Source: Aulostomus chinensis
Lineage: Eukaryota; Chordata; Actinopteri; Syngnathiformes; Aulostomidae
NCBI GenBank assembly: GCA_037954235.1
Contig: JBBMOA010000007.1
Location: forward strand, 27,583,957-27,647,956
DNA length: 64,000 nt
Reading direction: 5' to 3'
The stretch's first letter is position 1, and each line of letters opens with the position of its first letter. The notes under the pieces were generated by a model. It searched no databases. It had not been told where the DNA came from and worked only from the letters and a program-made list of their open reading frames with translations. Positions 1 through 11,728 of this stretch are shown here, piece by piece. The position numbers and the translations under genes were made by a program.

Positions 1-2132
1 GATGTAGAGAAAGTATACGAAAAGTTTGTGTGTGTGTATCAGGAATGCATGGACACCAGCAGCCAATCAGATTCAGGCATTCACCTGGGCCGTGGTCTAG
101 CTGCTCCGTGTTCCATCTCCATATCTTGACTGCGTCCAAACACTACAATCTGTATCCAAATAAAATCCCTGTCATCTAACAACCTGGTTAAAGAGCGATC
201 AGACGCCAGTGACTCCTCAGAGGCCGGCGTTAATGATTACAGATGAGTCAGAGCGGCAGCGCGAGCCGCCTCGCTCCTGCAGATATTGGAATAATCTTTC
301 TTACGCTGTCTGCTGCTTCTGTTTTGCTGCCTCCACTCCCCTGAATTGCTTTATCTACTGTATTTCTCATCTGGGTGAGTCAGGAAAAAAAGAGACGGAA
401 CAATAGTCTGGCAGCCAGGCTCTCTCCACCTCCTCTTCCTCACTCATTCATCAAGTCATTTTCTCCCTCTCTGCCTCCGCCGGGCTCATTTTCTCGCCTC
501 TCATGCTTAAGAAGACGTCTGGCGAAGTGAGCGGGGACGTTCGAGCGTGCTGGTGTGTGACCCCGGAGGTCGGCGCGGATCTGCCCGTCACCGCGCCGGC
601 ACCCAGCCAAGAAACGTCTGGCTCGTTAAGACGATCTCTGCAGTCACAGGCCTCAGACATAAATCTCTGACTGGATGCCATAATTAAATGAATTTAATCA
701 TTACAGGAAGTTGATTTGCGGTCGTGTGTTGATGATGACTCAAACCCATAAATACCCTCATTGTATTTACTGCAGGTGCAGCCATACGTGTCTGTTAACC
801 GGAAACGGTGCACGTTTATCAGCTGTTTAACTCTAAAAAAACAACAAAAACAAAACCAGCAGATCAAAACCTGACGAGGGCACTTTATAAGGAGTGTACT
901 TTTGCAAAAGAATAAAACAATAAAAATCCTTGGGTTTATTTTGCTTTGCCAAACAGAAATCATAAAAATCATACAGCAATTTTGGGGGGGGGGGGGCCAG
1001 CAGATGAGCAGGGAAAAAGGTGGAATTTCTGTAAAGATGAACAAGTATTGATCTTTTTTTTTTATTGGCCCATGAGACCAGGAAGAAGGAAAAAAAAGAG
1101 CTGAATTTAACGCCTCTATCCGTCTGCCATATTTGGGATCGCCGAACCTTCACCCATCACCATCTTCTTCTCTCATTTTCATGTCACACGTCGGTCGTGG
1201 TTCTGTTTGTGTTTCCAGAGTTTTCCTGGATTATATTTGTACTACAGAATGAAGTATTGGCACCAAAGAAGGAGGAGAAAAAAAACATTGCCCTAAAAAT
1301 GTTGTCCATCTCAGGAAAACCTATCAAAGCTGCGTCAAACTATCTGGGTGGAGCAATAGTTTTACTTCATGACCATTTCCTGTCCCGCCGCCCGCCACCC
1401 AACTGCTACTAACCAGAAAAGTAGTTTTTGTGACCTGAAGGGGCCGCAGCTGAACTGTGGGGTTCGCCGTGATTGCAATTCACACATCGCTAATATGCGA
1501 GTTGTCATCAGGTGTGAAGTGGTGATGGATCTAGTGGAAGGACAGGTGATTCGAGTCATCAGGTGGCGGCCCCCGCTAAAAATAACCGAACCAGGTTCAC
1601 CGACGCCGGTGCTGGTGTTTTACCGCTTGCTCTCTCTCGTTAAAACTGGAGCGGCTGCAGGAGCTCGGAGTCGGTCGAGATAATGGCAGTGGCGTGTAAA
1701 CACTTCTCATTATCAGGAGAGAGAGAGAGAGAGATGAGACAAAGGAGGAACTGAACTGAGGCCGCAGAGTAACGGGACTCAGGACAACACTCAGCAACAT
1801 CAACAACTGAAGCCGTTAACCTCAAACTGGTGCTTGCTGGTGGAAACCATCCAAAAAGTTGCCTTCGTTTCTGTGAGAATCTGAACTGAAGAGCGTTAAA
1901 CCCCAGGGAGCAAAAGCTGTCATCTACAAGACGTGACATTTTCGGGGAGGACACACAGCTTCCGAGGGCATCGAACCTGTGGCGTTCAAGCTGCGGCGCA
2001 GTCTTAACTCCCAAGGTGACTTTGTGGTTCAGATGTGCGATGATGTAACGGCGCGTTGCGGCGGCCGACAGCGAGCATGTAAATCAGAGAGGATTGGGGG
2101 ATTTATTAGCCCGACTTGTGTGTTTTTGACAG
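1..2132 (+). other. CTTNBP2: CTTNBP2 intron (upstream part)
   Basis: No convincing exon was found here. The open frames are short and resemble no part of CTTNBP2 that I know. The next exon begins in codon position 2, so the preceding exon must end after the first base of a codon; it most likely lies before the window. The stretch holds G and A homopolymers and a short (GA)n near 1718-1733. Confidence 0.6.
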
Positions 2133-2212
2133 GTCTGTCTGAGTCGTGTCTGGATGAGCTGGCGCTGGATTCTCTCTTCCCTCTGCCGCTGCTGCACAAC
2201 TACGTCCGCCTG
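2133..2212 (+). CDS. CTTNBP2: CTTNBP2 exon a (80 nt)
   Basis: The acceptor TTTTTGACAG precedes codon position 2. The exon encodes [15 protein letters not shown] and then [11 protein letters not shown], close to human LSESSLEVLSLESLF. The donor GTACAC runs straight into a (CA)n repeat at 2215-2247. Confidence 0.93.
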
Positions 2213-2250
<38 letters not shown>

Positions 2251-5200
2251 CAAAGACTGAGAGACACTGAGGGATTAGATGAGTAAGACATTGAAAAATA
2301 TGGAGGAGGCGAAGCATAAAGCAGCTGGTAAAGAAAGAGAAGAGCGATCAAAGGAGAGGAATCTCCATTGTCTGGCTGCTACAGCACCCCCTGCTGGCTA
2401 AGATCTGGAGGACACGCGGGGGGGGGGGGTTTCAGTGAGAATTTCCATCTAACAGCAATAAAAAAAAAAAAAAGGCAAGGTACCACAGGCAGATGAATAA
2501 AGAACAAGTGACAGGACGCTCAGCACTCTGAGAGTCTTAAGTCGCGCGTCTTTGACGGTAAGCTGACGCTTTAATCAGTGAGTCAGGAGTCTGACGCTGC
2601 AGCTCAGGAAGTTCAGGCTGCAACTGTCCCCAACGAAAAGGCTTCTTTGGGTAGTTTTTCCTCGCTCGAATCGAGGGTTGAGGCTCTTTTACACATTAAA
2701 AAAATTGCCGAGATTTCATTCTCACGTTTTTCTGTTTTTCTACTGTTAATATTTTTTGATTGAGTGTGTGTGTGTGTGTTTTCATATCTCTGTCTGCAGG
2801 TGGAACAGTACCGGAACCTCATCTTCCACGGACTGGAGGGCAGCTGTCAGGAGTACATCGCCAGTCTGATCGCTCGCTGCATCAAGGTGGGTGAAGGCGC
2901 CGACGCGTCAGTCACTGGAGGTGACGCCTCTTCGCAGTTGCTTCTCGCGTGATCGGAAAAAGAAAAAAGTTATATTTACACTGAAAGATCATGTTGCCTC
3001 TGAAAGATGTTACACACACACACACACACATACACAGGGACACACGCACACACTCCCAGAAAGATTGCGCTTTCATAAAACGAGCATGTAAGCAGCAGAC
3101 GGCAAAATATTTTTAAATCGCTGCTGCGTGACCGGAGGGAACCGGCTTACTCTCTATTCAGACGTCCATTTGTCCCCTCTGGCTTTTGCTGGCAACATGG
3201 CGGAAAGCCAGTTTTGTTTCTCTCCATCATGTTGGTTAAAGGGGGGGGGGGGGCAGTCAGTGTGCATGATTTGTCTTTACACCGATAATCCACGATGGCC
3301 TTTATTGTAATTAAATGGTGTCTAACAATTTTAAAGGACACAAGGAAGGAAAAATCCTTCAGTGGAGTCTGGGAAAGCCCCTTTTTGCTCATTCAAATTC
3401 TCCTCTTGCTTCGTTTCTCTCAGCACATAGTAGTAGTAGATAGTCTTTGTTTCCATGACAACGCACTCCCCTAATATCTCCGTTGTCTTAACCTGCCCCC
3501 CCCCCCCAGTCAAAGCAGGAGGCGGAGGGACTGGATTGTGACGTGGTGAGGGTGGAGGTGGACGAGAGCCTGACCAAAGAGCAGCTGCTGGAGACTTTCA
3601 TCTCCTGTGGTGAGAGGACACACACACACACACACACACACAGGCCGAGAGAGAGAGAGAGGGATGTTGAGTGCAGCGCGGTCTTTACCAACAATCGGAC
3701 CTGCTCCTCTCTCAGGGTTCCTGGTGTCGGCGAGGGCGGCAGGCGCCGGGTCGGCCAGTGGACCCGGCCGGTGTTGTGTGGTGGTGCTGCTGGAGGGGCT
3801 GGAGAAGGCGTCGTCCCTGTCAGGCCTGCTGGGAGACCTCTGCCACAGCCTGGACAACCGGGGCTCTGCATCGCCGCTGGTCCTCAACACTGGTGCGTGT
3901 GATTCCAGCAACAGTTGATGGGTGAAGTCTTGTAGGCTCGTTTCACATTCCCCCTGAGAAATGAAAACAAAAAAATTATGTCCTGCACTGTTTTTCTTCT
4001 GAGACGCATTTTCAGGGGATAGGAAAAATTCAGCTGTTTTTCCTAAATTAACAGTTTAGTTGATTAAAAAAAAAAAAAGTCATAAAGTTTAGAGTAAGTT
4101 TTTCTCTGCCCTTCATCAACTGTGTCCACCACCAGGGGGCGCCAAGTTGAAGCGTTTAGACTCCACCGTAGAGACTTTAAAATCCCTGTGAGATATATAT
4201 CTGTCTATATCTAGAGATATATAGATAGATATTCGCATATCTGCATATTTATGTTTGCAGTGGCGTTGCACAGCAGCGGAGGGACTTGTTACAGATGTTT
4301 AATTAGCATTCACATTCGCCAGGACAACTGAAGGTGCACAACAACCCGTATTTCATGGCACGAGCATCATGTTACCTGGGTTTCATGTCATGTGACCTTC
4401 CCTCCCAACAGTAATACCAGATTGTTACTGGTGTCACTTTAGATAACCAGTATGAAATCAGTTAATAAGTCCTAACATAAATGAAAACAAACTGGCCCTC
4501 TCTTGCTGTAGGTCCCCACCATTTTTGCGAGGGCAGCTTCTTGATTGCCACCTTGTCTAAGCCCCGCCTCCAAGGCTCAGAGCTCCGCCTCCAGCAGCAT
4601 TTCCGCTGGGTGACTCTTCGCTGGGACCAGGAGCCGCTGCACGGCCTGCTGGGGAGACATCTCCGCAGGAAGCTGCTTCATAAGGTCAGTCGGACCTTGA
4701 AAAGCCAGATGTTCATTGTTGTGTACATGCAGAAACGTCTCAGTGCGTGGAGCTGAACCTCCTGGCTGTCTGAACACACCTTCATAGACTACCAGGCATC
4801 CATTCTGTCCACTTTCCAGCACTTAACCACCCCCACAGGGCCTCGCTATGTCAGGAAACCCACTTTTCTTCATTTGCGAAGTGCAAATCACAAGACCCTC
4901 ACCCTGAGAGAGCCATAACGGCGTGATTGTAGCCTCTGAGAAGCTCCCCGGCTGTACACCCCTCATATTAAAGCAGCCAGTTAGAACCATAAACATCCAT
5001 CTGCCTCAACAACCTGCAGCAAGGCCTGGGAGGGACCGGCCTCCTCAAATAAAGAACCTTCAGTGCTGCTCGCTGTCACCACTTGCGCGTGACGCCGCTA
5101 CATAATTACGCACCATGTTTTCCTAATTATGATCCCTGTCACATATTAAACCAGAACACACCAACCCCTGTGGGGCCGTGGACTGGAGTGCTGCTTTTTT

Positions 5201-8200
5201 TTTTTTTTTTTTTTTTTGGATACTTACGGTTTTGTGGTTGATATATTCTCTTTGTAATGTTGAAATAAAGTGTTAGGACACAAATCGGTGTCAATGGTCA
5301 CAGATTGAAGGTTTAAACTGAAACGTTCTGGAATGAACATAAACAGTCGTAATGGTACGACAAGAGAGGCGGTACTTCCCTCCTTATTTTTGGAGTTTGA
5401 CGTCAACTCCAAAAGCACTTAAAAACCTCAGCATGGTGGTTTTTCAAAGACCCTCCAGACAAGTTTAGGCTGTGTAGAGGCGTTGTTGGTTAACAAGGAA
5501 GATTCGGCTGTAGAGGAACGCACCAGCACCGTTAGCAGGTTCTCTTCCCCTCAGACTCGGTTCTGCTGTTCTTGTTCCTTTGTACCTTCATTCACCTACT
5601 GAGGTAGTTCGTTCTCAGTGGACAGGTGGGTTGTGACATGCTTTGATGATACAGTGACTCCATTTCTCCTCCAGACGGGAGCTGGAGTCTGGTCACCTGA
5701 CGGCATCATGGAGAGGTCGCTGATGTGGGTGGGCCAGGTTTGGCAGCAGCTCAACGCCTGTCTGTCCCGTCTGGGGACCCACGAGGCTTTGCTGGGCCCT
5801 CAGCTCTTCCTGTCCTGCCCTGTCATCCCCCACAACACGCAAGCTATTGTCAGGTGTGCGTGATGTCATGAATTGATGGTTGGAAAGTACAATTACAAGG
5901 CTGACACCGCGTCTGTGTGTGCTCAGGTGGCTGGCTCGGCTGTGGAATGCCTTGGTCGTCCCCCGCGTGGAAGAAGCCATCATTTCCCGGGTAACAGCCA
6001 AGCGCTCCTCCTCCTCCCCCTCCTCGCCTTCGTCGCAGCGACTGTCTCTTAGCAACTGTGGGCTGAGTGCTGGGCAGCAGGCGGTGATGAAAGCCGCCCT
6101 CAGCATCCTGGTCAACAAAGCTGTTCTTCTGGGCTGCCCTCTGCCTCGACACGGTGCGTGGGCGTGATGAAGAGGGTCGTTCGCTAGCTGTTAACCCTCC
6201 ACTGACTGGAACATAGCTGATAATGGTGGTTGTTTCTCCCTTCAGAAATTGAGTTTTGGGGTGGAAACTTCCCACTATCGGCCATCGGCTCCTACAAAGG
6301 AAGTGGCGGCGGAGGAGGCAGAAAGACTCGCGATAACAGCAAGCTGAGACGATCCAACACCAGCCCTCGGAAGAAAGGAAGTCCCGCCTCTAACTGGGGC
6401 TGTGGAGGTTCCTTTAGAGAGGGTAAGGTGCAGCCAGAACTGCAAGTCAGGCGTTATGACGATCTGAAGGTGTTTCCTCCAGATAAACATCGCAGAGGTC
6501 ACATCAGGTGGTCCTGCCTCTCAGAGACCGCCAGTAATGTTGTGTTCAAGTGTAAAGGAAAGTTAAAAAAAGAATAATTAAAGTGTTTCATCAGACAGCA
6601 GAGACGGTGACTGGCATTGCACACACGTGACTTGCGACTTGACTCCATACGCATCCACCTGGTTGGTGTGGTCAAAGATATCAGAGCAATAAAAGAGAGA
6701 GAGATCTTCAGCAGTAAAACCATGGCTAGCAGCAGCGCGCTTGCCAAGTTGATCATAAGTTCTGGGTTTAAAATTTTCACGTAGAACCCAAACCAACGAA
6801 CTGCTATATGCAATGTTTTTCTTGTCAAACTCCATCAGGCACCTCAGAACGTGTCCTGTTAGATCAGTAGCTTTGTAGTTAATGTTTAGGTTATCAAACA
6901 TGGTAAACATTAGCTTCAGCAGCCATACGTTAGCTCGCTGCTGGCATCTGGACTCTAAGTTAGCTTGTTACTGGCTTAGCGGGACTCTATGTTAGCTCAC
7001 GACTGGCTTAGCAGGACTCTATTTTAGCTTACTACTGGCCTAGCGGGACTCTAGGTTAGCTCACTACTGGCCTAGCGGGAGTCTAGGTTAGCTCACTACT
7101 GGCCTAGCGGGACTCTAGGTTAGCTCACTATTGGCCTAGCGGGTCTCCAGGTTAGCTCACTGCTGGCCTAGTGGGATTCTAGTTTAGCTCACTTCTGGCC
7201 TAGTGGGACTCTATGTTAGCTCACTTCTGGCCTAGCGAGACTCTATGTTAGCTCACTACTGGCCTCGCGGGACTCTATGTCAGCTCACTACTGGTCTCGC
7301 GGGACTCTATGTCAGCTCACTACTGGCCTAGCGGGACTCTATGTCAGCTCACTACTGGCCTAGCGGGATTCTAGGTTAGCTCACTTCTGGCCTCGCGGGA
7401 CTCTATGTTAGCTCACTACTGGCGTAGCGGGACTCTAGGTTAGCTCGCAACTGGCCTAGCGGGACTTTAGGTTAGCTCACTGGTGGTTTAGCAGGACTCT
7501 GCATTAGCTTGCTGCTAGCTCTGTTAACTTGCCACAAGCATTACAAAACATTAGCATGGTTACAGTGTTCACTTACTTTCTTAAAAGATGATTGTGTTGT
7601 TGCCGTTTACCTCAGTATGACTTTATTTTCATCCACATTCACGTACCGACATCTACTAGCTAACGTTAACGGGAGAGAAAGACATCATCAGAGGACTAAT
7701 ATTTAGATCATTTCATTTGTTTTAAACTAGGTTTTAAATTACTTTTGTCATATTAGTTGTTGGATATTGTTGATTTATTTATTTATTTTTACATAAACTG
7801 GCCCATTGAACTGTGATATTCACAAGAAGTTAATTTGTATTTGTGCTTACAGGCTCGCTGTCCAGTACTGACGTCAGCCTCATCGCTAACGGCCACAGGT
7901 TGGTATGATCGTGATCCTGGTGTAATGTATTAGCAATAACGTTAGAAGCACTAGAACGAGGGATGTGATGAGAGAAGTTCCTGTTGTGACACTCAGCAGT
8001 TGCTTTTATAGATACCAGTAAAACAATGATGTCTAACAAATTCATCTTTGCTGCTGGAATCTTTGAGCAAGAAGGCGTCATGGCGGAAGCCTGATTTCAT
8101 TCTGCTCTGACAGACCACACGTGCTCGCTGCAGTGACCTTCAAGTGAGTGAAGGTGGAAAAACAGCACCAACAATCTTTCTGCGCAGCTTAAATTCCAGG

Positions 8201-9507
8201 AATGCCATGTATGTGTCTCCTGGCCTTCCATCAGAGCAGCGCTGGTGTTACTGCAGATAAATATCCTGTTATAAGAACATCAGCGGCACGCAGGCTGGCT
8301 GAGCAGATGTTCTCTGACCGTGAAACCCCAAATGACAGAGAATGACACTATTTATCTTACTCAGATAATTAAACAGCCAGGAGTCAATAAGGTGATGGGT
8401 AATGACTTAAACTTATACACAGAAACTGTTCTGGGCCTGACAAGCAATTACTTCATTAATTAATAGTTAAATTTAAATAGATTCTGGTGAAAGTGTGAAT
8501 TAAGAAAAGCTTGAGACATTTTAAAGCTCGAATTATCTTTTAAAGTCCAGCAGGTTGGATTCAGCCAAAGTGTATTGCTGCCCTCTGCTGGTTGCTCACA
8601 GCTTTACATTTACAGGCTACTTAATTAAAAAAAAAATTTTTTTTGCTGTTTTACTTTTCCATAATTAATGGAAAGTAATCTCTTATCATTCAAAACACAC
8701 ATATATATATTTTTACATATGCGTGTGTGTATGACCTCATATATGGGTATGCATGTGTGTATGTACGTATATATGTATGTGTATATGTATATAAGTACAT
8801 GTGTATGTGTATATGTATCCATATATAGACGTGTATATATGTATGTAAATTTGTGTGCATGTATGTATGTATGTATGTGTATATATAGATATGAGTATGT
8901 GTGTATATGTGTATATATGTTTGTATCTATGTATGTATATGTAAATATGTATGTTTGTGTGTGCATATGTTTGCATGTATGTATGTGTGTATATATGTAT
9001 CTGTATCCCTGTATAAACATTTGTATACACGTGTATATATGTATGTATGAGTACATGCGCGTGTATGTGTGTGTACATACATATATAGACATATTTAAAT
9101 ACACGTGTATATATGTGTGTATGTATCCATATATAGACATATGTATACATGTGTGTATGTATGTATAAGTATGTACGTGTAAACATGCATGCATGTGTGC
9201 ACATATGTGTATGTGTATATGCATATATAAGTACATGTATATGTATCCGTATATAGACATATTCATTTACGTGTATATATGTATGTGTGTATGTATCCTT
9301 ATATAAACATTAGTTTACACGTGTGTATATATGTATGTGCATATACAGATGTGTGTATATGTACATATGTGTGTATACTAGGGTTGTCAAAAATCTCGAT
9401 TTATCGATTAAATATTGATTTTGAAAAATAAAAACGGTACAAAATGACTTTTCCATAGTATCGATACTCTGCCTGCCTCCTTGGTTTATACATGCGCTGC
9501 CGCCGCC

Positions 9508-9550
<43 letters not shown>

Positions 9551-10949
9551 ACAGAGCACTGTCCTGGGGAGCGAGCCAGGGTGCAGCAGCCCCTCCCCTC
9601 CTGCCTCGTAGAGACGGAGACGGTCGCTCACACAAACACCGCTGGCTGTATTTTTTAGTGTCGTCGCTCTACGTGTGTTAGCTGCCATGAGATGGCGTCT
9701 GCAGGACCTTCGCAACCAGTTTTAATAAATAAACTAAACAACAGAAAGGCTGTTTGGAGGTTCTTTGGATTTGAGTCAGATGAACAAGGAAAGCCAAAGG
9801 ACAGCAGCAAGCCGATATGGAAGAGATGCAACAGAACTGTGCTGACAGGAGCGAACACGACGAATGTAGCAAAGCAGCTCCAAGACAGACACCCGGACCT
9901 GTATAGATTTAGAGGTATAGAGGTTGATAACAGTATAACTTGAAGTATATGTTACCTAGAGTTATCACATCCGTTTACTTTGTAAACTTGTTGTCTTGTT
10001 AGTGAGCGCGAGCTAAAGCTAATCGACAGTAGGTTACATATATTAAAACTTACTTGCAGAATGTTACTGTGTAAAGAATAACTTGAAAAAGTTCTCTACC
10101 TCAAAAATAAAGTTCTTTATTTTTCTTTAAATAAAAAACACTTTTGCACTAAATTCTGAGTGGTTGCGTAGTATCGAAAATCGAATCGAATGACAACATT
10201 TTTCAAAATATCGTATCGAAGTGTGAAATCCAGTATCGTGACAATGCGAGTGTGTACATATGTGTGTGTGTGTATATATATATATATGTATATGTATGTG
10301 TATATGAGCAAATATGTGTACTTGGGTGTATCTATGTTTTTATAGATGTGCGTATGTATGTATGAATGTGCGTATATAAGTATGTGTGTACACGTGTATA
10401 TAAGTATATGTATCCATATACACATATATGTATATACGTGTATATATTTATGTATACAGATATGTATGCACATACATACATGTATATACACATGATTTAT
10501 CAGTACATGTATGTATGTATGTGTACATATGTGTATATAAGTATGTTTATATTTATGCTTCCATAGATATCTATGTGTACATCATACATTGATCTACATA
10601 CGTATGTGTGTGTTTGTGTCTGTGTGGGTATTTTTTCCTTGATTTGAGTCTTTTTGGCTGCAATTAGACTCCCACACTCTTAACTATTGTAAATTGGATG
10701 ATGTATATATTTTTGTGTATATATGTGATAATCTTATACTTCAGGTTACTTTAAATCTTTGGTCCTCCATCTCAAACCATCTCAGTTTTAATTTTATGCT
10801 GTGAATTCTTTAGGGGTAACTTTGTATGCTGTCCCTGTGGAACTCTAGCAGGATTAGCAACCGTTAGCTCCAGGAGCAGAACCGTTTAAACTTTTAGGGT
10901 GACTCCAACAGCCAGCAGAGAGCAGAACCATCCTGCTAATCCCCTCTCT

Positions 10950-10992
<43 letters not shown>

Positions 10993-11697
10993 AGGGAGCC
11001 TGTTGGTCTGTCTCTGTTCTCCGACGATGAGACCGATTTGATCAGAGAACTGCAGACGATGTGCTCCAGCAAGTCAGAGCCAGACATCAGCAAGGTACAC
11101 ACAACACACACACACACACACACACACACTTGTTGCAGTGTGTTGCTTTCACAGTGACATGTCTCAGTCACACACATCCTTGTGATTCCAGCTCGTTTAC
11201 TGTTGTTTTCAGCACATAATGAGCCCGTCAGTGCTGTAAATATCCCAGACCGTCAGTCAGGAGTTTCTCCTGCTGCTCTTGTTGTGGAGGTGTCCACCTC
11301 TTGTGTTTTGACCCTGTAATTCATCGGCGTCATTGTTTCTAGAACGCAGTTGTCTGTCTCCATGGCGACGACTTACCTTTCACTCCAAATGACCTGGCAC
11401 TGCTGTCCCCGTGACTTGTGACCATCACTCAGGCTGGCGGAAACATTCAGAGGGACGCAACGGACATCCGGTCAAAACCGTCCTGGAATTTGAAAGAACA
11501 GATTTCAGGATGGTGACAGAACCGCCAGGATGCGTCCGGCCCCGGTTTCACTGCTTCCGCTTCATGTTCTCCTCCAGATCTCTCAAGCCAAAGACGACAT
11601 GATCCTGTTCTCCGGTTCTCCCAGCGGAACCCCGCTCCCACAGAAGGCCCAGCAGGAAGTAACCTCTCAGCAGAGACCGCAGACGGTGAGTGAGTGT

Positions 11698-11728
<31 letters not shown>

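Larger units (their letters stand above)
7899..10994 (+). other. CTTNBP2 intron with low-complexity and transposon DNA
   Basis: 8100-8460 is complex, unique-looking sequence without coding potential. From about 8700 the intron is a (TATG/TG)-rich simple repeat interrupted by a hAT-type insertion. A (TG)20 tract closes the intron. Confidence 0.8.

Noticed and set aside
6929..7520. CRISPR-like array
   Set aside because: Units are contiguous without unique spacers, in a vertebrate intron; it is a minisatellite.
8625..9266. Long minus-strand open frame (213 codons) and overlapping + frames
   Set aside because: Composition artefact of a TATG/TG repeat; the proteins are Tyr/Ile/His/Thr or Val/Cys/Met strings with no family resemblance.
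9692..9943. Domesticated BED-finger host gene
   Set aside because: Zinc ligands are missing, the frame is only 83 codons, and it lies within a transposon flanked by target duplications.
6423..10994. Frameshift in CTTNBP2 between exons h and j
   Set aside because: The apparent phase clash is removed by the 46-nt exon at 7853-7898, or by the alternative donor at 6508.
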